Shown: piece by piece, positions 15,154-23,668 of the stretch
Layout of the letters: each line of letters starts with the position of its first letter
How positions within the stretch are numbered: position 1 is the first letter of the stretch
Assembly: GCF_010550695.1 (NCBI RefSeq)
Contig: NZ_JAAGOB010000021.1
Span: forward strand, 1 to 42,577
From: Phytoactinopolyspora alkaliphila
GTDB taxonomy: Bacteria > Actinomycetota > Actinomycetes > Jiangellales > Jiangellaceae
Length of the DNA: 42,577 bases
Direction of reading: 5' to 3'
The notes under the pieces: model-generated
Told to the model about the DNA's origin: nothing
The model's database searches: none
What the model saw: the letters and a program-made list of their open reading frames with translations, nothing else
Program-made: the position numbers and the translations under genes

Positions 15154-17217
15154 TCAGCGCAGAATGGCCGGCGTTTCCCAGTCCTTACCGAGAACGTGAT
15201 GGGCCAGGAAAGCGTTCACGGTCTGGTACCAGACCTTCGCGTGCTGCGGCGCCAGTATCCAGTGATTCTCGTCCGGGAAGTAAAGGAACTTGTGCGGCAT
15301 CTCACCGCTGTCGGACTCGGCCCGGGAGGCAATCTCGTACCAGAGGCGCAGCGCCTCGCCGATGGGCACCCTATAGTCCTTGTCACCGTGGATGACCAGC
15401 ATCGGCGTCTCGATCGAGTCGACGCTGAGATGCGGCGAATGCGCGGCCGCCATCTCCGGGGTCATCTCCCGGGACCAGTACCAGGCGGCGTCGGTGGTGG
15501 GGCCGAACTGGTCGAGCGCCCAGAGGCTGGCGTGCGTGACGATGGCGTCGAACCGGTCGGTGTGACCAGCGACCCAGTTGGCCATGTAGCCGCCGAACGA
15601 TCCGCCCATCGCACCGGTGCGGTTGTCGTCGATGTCCGGACGGGCGACGGCGACGTCGGTGATGGCCATCAGGTCGGTGAACGGCGCGTCACCCCACGCG
15701 CCCCAACCGCGGCGGATGAACTCGCGCCCGTATCCGGTGGAGAGCGCGGGGTCCGGCAGCAGGACCGCATACCCCTGGGCCACCATGATCCACGGGTTCC
15801 ACCGCCACGACCACGTGTTCCACGACGCGAGCGGCCCGCCGTGAATCCACAACAGGAACGGTGCCGGGGTGGTGGCCGACGCGTCGTCCGGCAGCAGCAG
15901 CCAGCCGCGCACCCGGGTGCCATCGGAGCCGGTGGTCTCGATCTCTTCCATCCGTCCCGGTAGCTCGGGTGCGGGCACCGGTCCCGCGAGCGGCTCCGAG
16001 TGCTGGTCCGCGGCGTCCGCGGCCAGCCGCACCGGTGTCATCGGCTCCAGATAAGACGCCCGCAACGCATACACATACTGCCCATCAGGCGACACGACGA
16101 CGTCGGAATAGGCGTAGTCGTCACTCGTCAGCCGGGTGATGGCGCCGTCGGCCACTTCGACGCGGAACACCGGCGCCCGGCCGTTCTCGTCGGCGACGAC
16201 GATCAGAGCCGAGCCGTCGGGCGTCCACCGCGGTGTGCTGGCCGGCCAGCGATCCCAGTCGGTGGCCAGCTCACGCAGTGTCCCGTCGGCCACGCTCACC
16301 AGGGCCAGCACCCGGTCACCCGGGTCGTGCGGAGTGGTGAGCCGCTCTCGGATGACGGCCACCGTAGCGCCGTCGGGGCTGAGCTGTGGGCCGCCGTACT
16401 CGTAGTCCGCGTGGTCGGCGAGCATCCGCCGCTCGCCGGACGCCACGTCGATAGCGAGCAGGGCCTGCCGGTAGCCTCCGCGCTCGGGGACGTTCCACGT
16501 GGTCACGATGGTGCTGCCGTCCGGGCTGATGTCGTAGCCGGCCCGCTCCAGGGCCCGGCCGGCGTCCGGAGCGAGGTCCCGGAGCTCGATGTGGGGATCT
16601 GCAAGTGGCTCCGCGCCGGGCTCGAGACTGCCGGCGAACAGCCGCGGCGAATCCGGGCCGAGATCGGAGTCCCAGAAGCGCACGGGGTAACTCTCGTGCA
16701 GGATGGCGGAGACCTTCTTCTCCTTGCGCTCTTTGCGCTTGGCCTCCTCGGACTCGACATCGGTGGAGGACGGGAAGGTCGACGACGACACCACGACGGT
16801 GCCGCTGTCCCGGCCCACGAGAACCCCGCCGATCCCGCCGGGCCGCTTGGCCACGACCCTGGCCTCACCGCCGTCAGCCGGAAGCTCCCACAGCATGGGC
16901 ACCTCGTCGCTCTCGCTCGCGGCGGGATCGGGCCGCGCGGACCCGAACAGCAACGACCCGTCCGGGAGGAAGGCCGCGCCGCTCTCACCCTTCGCGCTTC
17001 GGGTGAGCCTGCGCGCCGGGCGCTCACCGGTGGTGTCGACTTCCCACAATGCGGTGACGTACTTGGTCTTCTCCGAGTTCAGCGTCGCTACCGCCGTGAC
17101 CAGGCGGCGCCCGTCGGGCGAGAGCACCAGGCCGCTGGCGCGCGGCAGCTCAATGTACGCGTCCAGATCGTGGAACGGCGTCGGGGGCTGCGGGATCTCC
17201 GCATCGATGTCGGTCAT
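15154..17217 (-). CDS. S9-family prolyl oligopeptidase-like serine peptidase
   Basis: 687 residues, ATG at 17217. An N-terminal beta-propeller (about 20-420) is marked by repeated SPDG/TPDG turns (LSPDGRRLV, LSPDGATVA, TPDGSALIV, SPDGQYVYA). The C-terminal alpha/beta hydrolase has nucleophile Ser in GGSFGGYMANW, Asp in HGDKDYRVP and His in DENHWI. LLWIHGGPLASWNTWSWRWNP forms the oxyanion region. There is no signal peptide, so a cytoplasmic acylaminoacyl- or oligopeptidase is expected. It is coupled to the MFS exporter downstream. The 75-bp gap on its promoter side holds a GTCCTGCG/CGCAGGAC inverted repeat (17241-17280), perhaps the end signal for lacI. Confidence 0.9.
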   Translation of the reverse strand: MTDIDAEIPQPPTPFHDLDAYIELPRASGLVLSPDGRRLVTAVATLNSEKTKYVTALWEVDTTGERPARRLTRSAKGESGAAFLPDGSLLFGSARPDPAASESDEVPMLWELPADGGEARVVAKRPGGIGGVLVGRDSGTVVVSSSTFPSSTDVESEEAKRKERKEKKVSAILHESYPVRFWDSDLGPDSPRLFAGSLEPGAEPLADPHIELRDLAPDAGRALERAGYDISPDGSTIVTTWNVPERGGYRQALLAIDVASGERRMLADHADYEYGGPQLSPDGATVAVIRERLTTPHDPGDRVLALVSVADGTLRELATDWDRWPASTPRWTPDGSALIVVADENGRAPVFRVEVADGAITRLTSDDYAYSDVVVSPDGQYVYALRASYLEPMTPVRLAADAADQHSEPLAGPVPAPELPGRMEEIETTGSDGTRVRGWLLLPDDASATTPAPFLLWIHGGPLASWNTWSWRWNPWIMVAQGYAVLLPDPALSTGYGREFIRRGWGAWGDAPFTDLMAITDVAVARPDIDDNRTGAMGGSFGGYMANWVAGHTDRFDAIVTHASLWALDQFGPTTDAAWYWSREMTPEMAAAHSPHLSVDSIETPMLVIHGDKDYRVPIGEALRLWYEIASRAESDSGEMPHKFLYFPDENHWILAPQHAKVWYQTVNAFLAHHVLGKDWETPAILR

Positions 17218-17292
17218 TTCACTTACCTATCACACGTTGCGTCCTGCGATCCGTGGCCCGGGAGGCACAGCCCGCAGGACACGACACGGTGG

Positions 17293-18306
17293 TCACGACG
17301 GAGGCGGTGCGGTGCTGGAACGCGTCACCAATCGCGTCGGCATGGTCACGACCGACCCGTCCGCCTCGGAGTCGCCGCCCTGGAGCCGGGCCAGAAGTGA
17401 CAGCGCCGCTATCCGGCCTTGTTCTCGCACCGGCTGCGCCACCGTGGTCAGCCCCAGAACCCAGGACAGGTCATGATCGTCGACGCCGACGACCGAGAGG
17501 TCCTCAGGCACCCGGAGGCCATCTTGCCTGGCGGCATAGACAATCCCCATGGCGACTTCGTCGGAGACGGCGAAGACCGCCGTAGGGAGCGTGCCCCGCC
17601 GTTTGAGTTCGGCAAATGCTTCCGCGCCGGCCTCGGCGAAGAACGCGGCCCGGGCCACCAGGGCCGGGTCGGGCTCGATGCCCGCCTGCCGTAACACGTC
17701 CTCGTAGCCACGCTGACGGTCCGGCGCCACCGGGAAGCCGAGATGGTGGGCGGGATCGCCTCCGACGAAGGCGATCCGCCGGTGGCCGAGCTCGACCAGG
17801 TGCCTGGTGGCTGTCCGGCCCGCTTCGACGTCGTCGATACGGACCGTCGGAATACCCGTCATGACCGGACCGAGGGCGATCACCGGCCTCTGCATGGTCG
17901 CCAGCGCGGTGACCTCGTCAGGTGTCAGCGGAAGACTCAGCACCATGAGCGCGTCCACTCGCTTGCGCAACAGCTGTGTATCCACCACCCGGCGTCGTTC
18001 GGTCTCGACGTCGGCCAGCCCATATCTGAGGATGTCGTAGCCGGCGGCGGAGAGCACCTCCTGAGCGCCCTCCGCGACCGCCGTGAAATACCAGCCCCGC
18101 GCCACCGGCGAGACCACGCCCACCGCACCGGTGCGGCCGGTGGGCAACCCGGCGGCGCTGGGCGAGGCCACGTAGCCCATTTCGGCCGCGACAGCCTGCA
18201 CCGCCGCCCTGGTGGTCGCGGAGACGCCCGGCAGCCCGCGCAGCGCCCGCGACACCGTGGCCACCGAGACGCCCGCCCTCGCGGCGACATCGACGATCCC
18301 CGTCAT
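17293..18306 (-). CDS. LacI-family transcriptional regulator
   Basis: 337 residues, start at 18306. The DNA-binding HTH (DVAARAGVSVATVSRALRG, about 5-23) is followed by a hinge helix region, then a periplasmic-binding-like effector domain (VGVVSPVARGWYF, DALMVLSLPL, LGHRRIAFVGG, AVFAVSDEVAMG, LSVVGVDDHDLSWVLGLTTVAQP). The last segment is the usual LacI C-terminal signature. It sits at the end of the sugar ABC operon (27 bp gap) and presumably represses it. A palindromic operator of LacI type lies at 22053-22068, just upstream of the binding-protein gene. Confidence 0.93.
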   Translation of the reverse strand: MTGIVDVAARAGVSVATVSRALRGLPGVSATTRAAVQAVAAEMGYVASPSAAGLPTGRTGAVGVVSPVARGWYFTAVAEGAQEVLSAAGYDILRYGLADVETERRRVVDTQLLRKRVDALMVLSLPLTPDEVTALATMQRPVIALGPVMTGIPTVRIDDVEAGRTATRHLVELGHRRIAFVGGDPAHHLGFPVAPDRQRGYEDVLRQAGIEPDPALVARAAFFAEAGAEAFAELKRRGTLPTAVFAVSDEVAMGIVYAARQDGLRVPEDLSVVGVDDHDLSWVLGLTTVAQPVREQGRIAALSLLARLQGGDSEADGSVVTMPTRLVTRSSTAPPPS

Positions 18307-18333
18307 GGCATCGAGTCCGTCACACGACCCGTC

Positions 18334-19272
18334 TCATCCCTTCACACTGCCCGCGAGCAGCCCCCGGACGAAGTACCGCTGCAAGCTGAGGAACACGATC
18401 AGCGGGACGATCATCGCGATGAACGCACCTGCCGACAGCAGCTGCCAGTCGGTACCGCGCGTGCCCGAGAGCTCGGCCAGGCGCACGGTGATCGGCACCA
18501 CGTTCGGCGATCCGCCCGCGAAGGTCAGCGCCACCAGAAGGTCGTTCCACACCCAGAGGAACTGGAAGATGCTGAACGCGGCGATGGCCGGCACGAGCAG
18601 CGGCATCAGCACCCGGAAGAAGATCTTCACGTGTCCGGCACCGTCCACCCGCGCCGCCTCCACCAGCGAGGACGGCACCTCCTTCATGAAGTTGTGCAGC
18701 AGGAAGATCGCCAGCGGCAGCGCGAAGATCGAGTGCGAGATCCACACGGTCCAGAACGAGTTGTTCAGATCCCAGCGCACGTACTGTTGCAGCAGCGGGA
18801 TCAGCGTCACCTGCAGCGGAACGATCTGCAGGGCGAAGACGGCGACGAACAGCAGGCCGCGGCCGCGGAACTCGATCCAGGCGAACGCGTACGCCGCCAG
18901 CAAGGCGATGGAGACGGGGATGATCACCGCGGGCAGCGTGATCACGATCGAGTTGACGAAGAACGTGGAGAAGGACGTGCCGCTGCCGAACAGCACCTCC
19001 TCGTAGTTCTCCAGCGTCACCTGGGGGTCGCGGAAGAACGTCCACCACCCGGTGGTCTTGATCTGCCGCTCCGGCCGGAACGACGAGATGAGGAGCCCGA
19101 AAGTGGGAATCGTCCACAGGATCGCGAGGATGATCGCGACACCGGACGCCCACGGCGAGGAGAGCTTGGACTTGGCCTCGACCGCCCGGCGCTCGGCCTT
19201 GGTCAGCTTGCGCGGCTTCGTCGCCAGTCGAGTGTCACCAGTGGGTACCGGCGGGGTCGGCGTGGTCGTCAT
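18334..19272 (-). CDS. Carbohydrate ABC transporter permease (CUT1, MalG type)
   Basis: 312 residues, ATG at 19272 overlapping the preceding stop by four bases (ATGA). Six membrane helices. The EAA loop that docks the ATPase is EAARVDGAGHVKIFFRVLMP, followed by PAIAAFSIFQFLWVWNDLLVAL, typical of MalG. A basic, Thr/Pro-rich cytoplasmic N-terminus of about 40 residues precedes helix 1. It forms the membrane channel with the other permease. No ATPase gene is in the operon, so a shared MsiK-type ATPase encoded elsewhere is expected, as is common in actinobacteria. Confidence 0.93.
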   Translation of the reverse strand: MTTTPTPPVPTGDTRLATKPRKLTKAERRAVEAKSKLSSPWASGVAIILAILWTIPTFGLLISSFRPERQIKTTGWWTFFRDPQVTLENYEEVLFGSGTSFSTFFVNSIVITLPAVIIPVSIALLAAYAFAWIEFRGRGLLFVAVFALQIVPLQVTLIPLLQQYVRWDLNNSFWTVWISHSIFALPLAIFLLHNFMKEVPSSLVEAARVDGAGHVKIFFRVLMPLLVPAIAAFSIFQFLWVWNDLLVALTFAGGSPNVVPITVRLAELSGTRGTDWQLLSAGAFIAMIVPLIVFLSLQRYFVRGLLAGSVKG

Positions 19273-20483
19273 CGGATGTCCTCCGCGAGCCGGAGCTGGC
19301 GAACCTGGTACACGACCACCGGGATCACCAGCACGAACAGGATCACTGCCAGGGATGCGCCCAGGCCGAAGTTGAACTGCCGGAAGCTCTGCGTGTAGAA
19401 CTCGTTGGCCACCACGCTGGTCTCGAACTGGCCACCGGTCATGGTGCGGACGATGTCGAACACCTTCAGCGTGGTCATGGTCACGGTCACCAGAACCACG
19501 ACTAATGCCGGCCGGATGCTGGGCACGGTGATGTAGCGGAACATCCTCGGCCCGGTGAGACCGTCCAGCCGCGCGGCCTCCACGATGTCGTCGGGAATCG
19601 CCTTAATGGCCGCCGACAGGATGGTCATCGCGAACCCGGTCTGGATCCAGATCATCACGATGAGCAGCCAGAACGTGTTCCAGGGGTTGCTGATGAGGAA
19701 TTGGTTCGGATCCAGCCCAGCCCAGACCAGGAGCTGGTTGGCCAAGCCGATCTGTTCCACGCCCTGCTGGTCCGGCCGGAACTCGTAGACGAACTTCCAG
19801 ATGATCGACGCGCCGACCAGGGAGATGGCCATCGGCAGGAAGATCAGCCCTTTGGCCAGGGCCTCGAACCGGGTCCGGTCCACCAGAACGGCGTAGAGCA
19901 GACCGATGAACGTCGACACGATCGGCACGACGATCACCCAGATCATGGTGTTGCGCAGGACGATCTGGAACTCGCTCTGGGTGAAGATGGTGACGTAGTT
20001 GTCCCAGCCGATGAAGTTCGCACCGTTGCGGTCGAAGAAGGACTCCCGGATGGTCCGCAGCATCGGGTAAAGCAGGCCGAAGGCCAGCATCAGGCCGGCC
20101 GGGCCGAGGAAGCCGAGCACCAAGGCCCAGTTTGGCACCTTGCTTGCCCGATCTACGGACAGCAGGATCAGCGCCATCACGGCCACGAAGATCGCGACGG
20201 CGAAGGCCATCAGGCCGAACTTGCCGATCGTGCTGCTCGACGCCTTGAACCAGTCCGGCCACGGCACCTCGAAGGTGGAGAACGGAGCAACGCCGAACGC
20301 CGAGAGCAGGAAGACGACGCCGCCCGCCGCCGCCACCGCACCCAACACGATGAGCACCAGCGTCCAACGTCCGGATCCGCCGGTCTGCGCGACCGCGGAC
20401 CTTGACGAGCCTGGCGGGCTCGCCGTCATCACGTGCCGCCCGCCGTCAGGCTGGACGTCGTCGTTGCTGTTGTGGTCGGACAA
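19269..20483 (-). CDS. Carbohydrate ABC transporter permease (CUT1, MalF type), probable TTG start
   Basis: 404 residues from a TTG at 20483, which is preceded by AGAGGAGG (20491-20498) at seven bases. An in-frame ATG at 20507 lacks any site, and that same GAGG-rich region would lie inside the longer frame, so the TTG is preferred; an ATG at 20429 is a third option. The protein has eight likely helices, two of them N-terminal extras separated by a short external segment (FSTFEVPWPDWF), as in AglF/MalF-like permeases. The EAA loop is EAARLDGLTGPRMFRYITVPSI. The context resembles alpha-glucoside-type systems (binding protein, F, G), but substrate is not proven. Confidence 0.88.
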   Translation of the reverse strand: MSDHNSNDDVQPDGGRHVMTASPPGSSRSAVAQTGGSGRWTLVLIVLGAVAAAGGVVFLLSAFGVAPFSTFEVPWPDWFKASSSTIGKFGLMAFAVAIFVAVMALILLSVDRASKVPNWALVLGFLGPAGLMLAFGLLYPMLRTIRESFFDRNGANFIGWDNYVTIFTQSEFQIVLRNTMIWVIVVPIVSTFIGLLYAVLVDRTRFEALAKGLIFLPMAISLVGASIIWKFVYEFRPDQQGVEQIGLANQLLVWAGLDPNQFLISNPWNTFWLLIVMIWIQTGFAMTILSAAIKAIPDDIVEAARLDGLTGPRMFRYITVPSIRPALVVVLVTVTMTTLKVFDIVRTMTGGQFETSVVANEFYTQSFRQFNFGLGASLAVILFVLVIPVVVYQVRQLRLAEDIR

Positions 20484-20520
20484 GGCGAGCCCTCCTCTGG
20501 CATTCATCCGGAGGGGGATA

Positions 20521-20578
20521 CGGGGCCGGCCTGGTGGCCGGCCCCGGTCCCCGATGCGACTCGGTCAGGACGACCGAG
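20521..20578 (-). promoter_or_regulatory. Two hairpins between binding-protein and permease genes (expression tuning)
   Basis: A perfect 11-bp stem with a TGGT loop (20521-20546) and a 7-bp stem (20560-20566 with 20572-20578) fill the short gap between the solute-binding gene and the first permease. Neither is followed by a T-tract. Such intercistronic stems commonly stabilise the upstream message or cut read-through, giving more binding protein than permease. Confidence 0.6.
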
Positions 20579-20587
20579 CGGCCTGGC

Positions 20588-21970
20588 TCACGGCCAGGAC
20601 GACTCGATCGCGTCCAGGACCGCCTGGTTGTCCTTGTCGTTGGCGATCCAGTTGGTCATCTCGGTCCAGAACGTTCCCGCGCCGACCTCACCCGGCATCA
20701 GGTCAGAGGCGTCGAAGCGGAACACAGCCTCGGGGTCCTGGAACAGCTCGGCGGAGAGCTGGTCGATCGGCGACTCGAGGAGGCTGATGTCCAGTCCGGT
20801 GTTGGCGCTGAGCCAGCCCGGCCCTGAGACCTTGGCCTTCTCGTTGGCCCACTCCGGTGAGGACAGGAACTCCTGGACCGCCTGCACCTCGGGCCGGTCG
20901 TCAAACGCTGCGACGAACTCGGCGCCACCCAGCAGCGGGCGGCCGAACTCCTCGGTGATGGTCGGGAAGTAGAAGGCGAACACGTCGCCGTCCTCGGCAA
21001 CCGTCGTGCCTTCCGGCCAGTTGGCCTGGTAGAACGACGCCTGCCGGTGCATGAAGCAGTTGCCGTCGATGATCGGCAGGCCGCCGTCCTGGAACGTGGT
21101 GGAGGCGATGCTCTGCACGCCACCCAGGCCGCCGTTGACGTAGTCCTCGTTCTTCAGGATCGAGCCCACTCGCTCGAGCACGTCCGCGACCTCAGGAGAG
21201 TTGAAGGGGATCTCGTGGGTGTACCACTGGTCGTAGACGTCCGGGCCGTGCTCGCGGAGCATGACGTCTTCCATCCAGTCCGTAGCCGGCCAGCCCGTGG
21301 CGTCGCCGGAGCCGATGCCCGCGCACCAGGGCTTGCCACCGTCGGCGACGATCTGGTCGGACAAGGCGATCATGTCGTCCCAGGTCTCCGGCACCTCGTA
21401 GCCGGCCTCGGAGAATGCCGACGGCGAGTACCAGACGAACGACTTGACGTTTGCCCCGAGCGGCGCCGCGTACAGCGTGCCGTCTACGGAGCCGTATCCG
21501 CGCCAGTCCTCGCCGAAGAACTCGTCGACATTGGCCTCGACGCCTGCCGGTGCCGGTACCACCGCGTCGGTGTCCCGGACGACGGTCTGCAAAAGACCGG
21601 GCTGCGGCATGTAGGCGATATCGGGAGCGCTGCCGCTCTGGACCCGGACGATCAGCTGCGCCTCGAACTCCTTCGAGAACTCACCGACGACGTCGATGCC
21701 GGTGCACTCCTCGAACGGCACCCACGAGTCGATGTGCGGCTGGTCCTCCGGCGTCACGATGGACGAGTAGACGGTCACCGTGGTTCCGTCGAGGTCGCCG
21801 TACGTTTCCGTGTATTTCTCGTAGTCGGCGCAGTCACCGTTGCCCTCGTCGTCGCCACCGGTGGCCGCACCACCGTCGTCGCCGTCGTCGCCACAGGCAG
21901 TCAGGACAAGAGACAGGCCGGCGAGACAGCCGACGACCGCCGCGCCCGTACGTTTTCTGTTCAGGGTCAT
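20588..21970 (-). CDS. Extracellular sugar-binding lipoprotein of CUT1 ABC transporter
   Basis: 460 residues, ATG at 21970 with GGGGAGGAA six bases upstream. The signal sequence ends with lipobox LTAC, lipid-anchored Cys26. A short Asp/Gly-rich linker follows, then the two-lobed family 1 binding-protein fold: VTVYSSIVTPEDQPHIDSWVPF, APDIAYMPQPGLLQ, TWDDMIALSDQIVADGGKPWCAGIGSGDATGWP, and the C-terminal ELFQDPEAVFRFDASDLMPGEVGAG. The GKPWCAGIGS and FDASDLMP texts resemble alpha-glucoside (AglE-like) binding proteins, hence an oligosaccharide ligand is likely. First gene of the operon 21970-17293. Confidence 0.92.
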   Translation of the reverse strand: MTLNRKRTGAAVVGCLAGLSLVLTACGDDGDDGGAATGGDDEGNGDCADYEKYTETYGDLDGTTVTVYSSIVTPEDQPHIDSWVPFEECTGIDVVGEFSKEFEAQLIVRVQSGSAPDIAYMPQPGLLQTVVRDTDAVVPAPAGVEANVDEFFGEDWRGYGSVDGTLYAAPLGANVKSFVWYSPSAFSEAGYEVPETWDDMIALSDQIVADGGKPWCAGIGSGDATGWPATDWMEDVMLREHGPDVYDQWYTHEIPFNSPEVADVLERVGSILKNEDYVNGGLGGVQSIASTTFQDGGLPIIDGNCFMHRQASFYQANWPEGTTVAEDGDVFAFYFPTITEEFGRPLLGGAEFVAAFDDRPEVQAVQEFLSSPEWANEKAKVSGPGWLSANTGLDISLLESPIDQLSAELFQDPEAVFRFDASDLMPGEVGAGTFWTEMTNWIANDKDNQAVLDAIESSWP

Positions 21971-22513
21971 GAGGTTCCTCCCCTCTCAGTCCGGCCGGGC
22001 GCGTGTTCGCCCTCATACCGGGTCGGCACGGATACGTGCCTGATGAAGGTCAACGAAAACGTTTACGTCAGCAAAACTCAAGGGACTAATGGCACCGAAG
22101 CGGTAACGATTTCGTCACATGGACGAAAGACAGAAAACCCTCCTGCACCGTCAAGCGGCGACCCCGGGATGCTCGGACGGCCGAGGACTTGTGCGGTCAC
22201 CTCAGGTCCGTACCTCCGACTTTGTTCAGGTCGACGAGCACCATCGACTCTCCGGGAAGGCAGGCTGGAGGGGAGGTTGCCGACGTGTCGGCGTCAGACG
22301 CCGCAGGCGTTGCTCACGAGGGACGGGCTGTGGCGGAGGTATTCACAGTGCGGCTCCAGTGGGTACCGTGTGCGGTAGCACCATCGTGGACGTGAGTCAC
22401 GAACCACGCGGCTGGTCAAGCAAGGGCCACACCCTCGCCCTCGCTTCATCGGCGGCACAACACGGCCAGGCTGGCGCGGCGACCCCGCGAAGCCGATGAC
22501 GTGAAGGAGAGAC
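21971..22513. promoter_or_regulatory. Divergent 543-bp control region of the sugar ABC and E1/E2 operons
   Basis: No supported gene here. It contains the LacI-type operator (22053-22068) on the sugar side. On the other side there is a possible sigma-70-like promoter (TTCACA near 22344, TACCGT 16 bases on), reading toward the E1alpha gene; that promoter call is weak. GAAGGAGAG directly before 22514 is a clear ribosome site for E1alpha. Confidence 0.35.
22053..22068. promoter_or_regulatory. LacI-family operator upstream of the sugar ABC operon
   Basis: ACGAAAACGTTTACGT is a 16-bp palindrome with a single mismatched pair, centred on CG at 22060/22061. It is the standard form of LacI-family sites (AAACGTTT core). 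It lies about 85 bases upstream of the binding-protein start, and the LacI gene is the last gene of that operon, so feedback control of the operon is the natural reading. Confidence 0.7.
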
Positions 22514-23668
22514 ATGACTGTCGACACGGCGGCTACCTCGACCGGTGACCCGGCCGCGAGGGAGCCGGAGCTCGTCCAGCTGCTCACGCCCGAGGGCCAA
22601 CGGGTACCGCACGAGTACTACGACACCCTCATCGAGGACATCACCGCCGAGGACATCCGCGGCCTGTACCGCGACCTGGTGCTGTCCAGAAGAATCGACA
22701 GCGAAGCGGTGGCTCTCCAACGCCAGGGCGAGCTGGGCTTGTGGGCCAGCATGCTGGGGCAGGAAGCCGCCCAGGTCGGATCCGGGCGTGCGCTGCGACC
22801 GCAGGATCACGCGTTTCCCACATATCGCGAGCACGCCGTGGCCTGGTGCCGGGGCGTGGAGGCGACGCAACTGCTCGGCTTGTTCCGCGGCGTCGACCAA
22901 GGCAGCTGGGATCCTCGGGAGAACAACTTCCACCTCTACACGATCGTCATCGGTGCGCAGACGCTGCACGCCACCGGCTACGCCATGGGGGTTCAGCGGG
23001 ACGGCGCCATCGGCACCGGCGACCCCGAGCGCGACACCGCGGTCATCGCCTACTTCGGCGACGGCGCCACCAGCCAGGGCGACGTCAACGAGGCATTCAT
23101 CTGGGCCAGCGTCAACAACGCGCCCGTGGTGTTCTTCTGCCAGAACAACCAGTGGGCCATCTCTGAGCCGCTGGAACGCCAGACCCGCGTTCCCCTGTAC
23201 CGCCGCGCGCACGGCTTCGGATTCCCCGGCCTCCGGGTGGACGGTAACGACGTCCTGGCCTGCCTGGCAGTGAGCCGCGAGGCCTTGCAGCGCGCCCGCG
23301 ACGGTGAGGGCCCCTCGCTGATCGAGGCGTTCACGTACCGGATGGGCGCCCACACCACCACGGACGACCCCACCCGGTACCGGCTGGCGGCGGACCTCGA
23401 GCACTGGCGTCTGAAGGATCCGATCGAGCGGGTGAAGGCCTACCTCGTCCGCGGTGACCTGGTCGACCAGCAGTTCTTCGACGACCTCGATGCCGAGTCC
23501 GAGGAACTCGCCGGAAACCTGCGCACCGCCTGCCGGGCGCTGCCGGACCCGGAGCCCACGTCGATCTTCGAGCACGTCTACGTCGAGCCGCCTCCCACGC
23601 TGCTCGCCCAGCGCGACGAGATGGCCCAATACCTCGACTCCTTCGCCGAGCAGGAGGGCCCCCGATGA
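22514..23668 (+). CDS. pdhA: 2-oxoacid (pyruvate / branched-chain) dehydrogenase E1 component, alpha subunit
   Basis: 384 residues, ATG at 22514 after GAAGGAGAG. The thiamine-diphosphate motif is GDGATSQGDVNEAF...NNAPVVFFCQNN. GELGLWASMLGQEAAQVGSG and FPTYREHAVAWCRGV are the E1alpha hallmarks, and YRMGAHTTTDDPTRYR is the phosphorylation-loop region. It decarboxylates a 2-oxoacid and passes the acyl group to the E2 lipoyl arm. Actinobacteria normally make the PDH E1 as one chain (AceE), and heterotetrameric E1 sets like this are often the branched-chain enzyme (BkdAB), so substrate is ambiguous. The stop overlaps the next start by four bases. Confidence 0.93.
   Translation: MTVDTAATSTGDPAAREPELVQLLTPEGQRVPHEYYDTLIEDITAEDIRGLYRDLVLSRRIDSEAVALQRQGELGLWASMLGQEAAQVGSGRALRPQDHAFPTYREHAVAWCRGVEATQLLGLFRGVDQGSWDPRENNFHLYTIVIGAQTLHATGYAMGVQRDGAIGTGDPERDTAVIAYFGDGATSQGDVNEAFIWASVNNAPVVFFCQNNQWAISEPLERQTRVPLYRRAHGFGFPGLRVDGNDVLACLAVSREALQRARDGEGPSLIEAFTYRMGAHTTTDDPTRYRLAADLEHWRLKDPIERVKAYLVRGDLVDQQFFDDLDAESEELAGNLRTACRALPDPEPTSIFEHVYVEPPPTLLAQRDEMAQYLDSFAEQEGPR

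Noticed and set aside
17743-19398. Plus-strand open frame of 551 codons
   Set aside because: It is antisense to lacI and both permease genes and its composition is dominated by Arg, His, Asp and Gln. No domain is visible, and the opposite strand has clear genes.
22101-22116. Second LacI-like site GGTAACGATTTC
   Set aside because: Only about half of the pairs are symmetric, so it is too weak to list beside the good operator at 22053.
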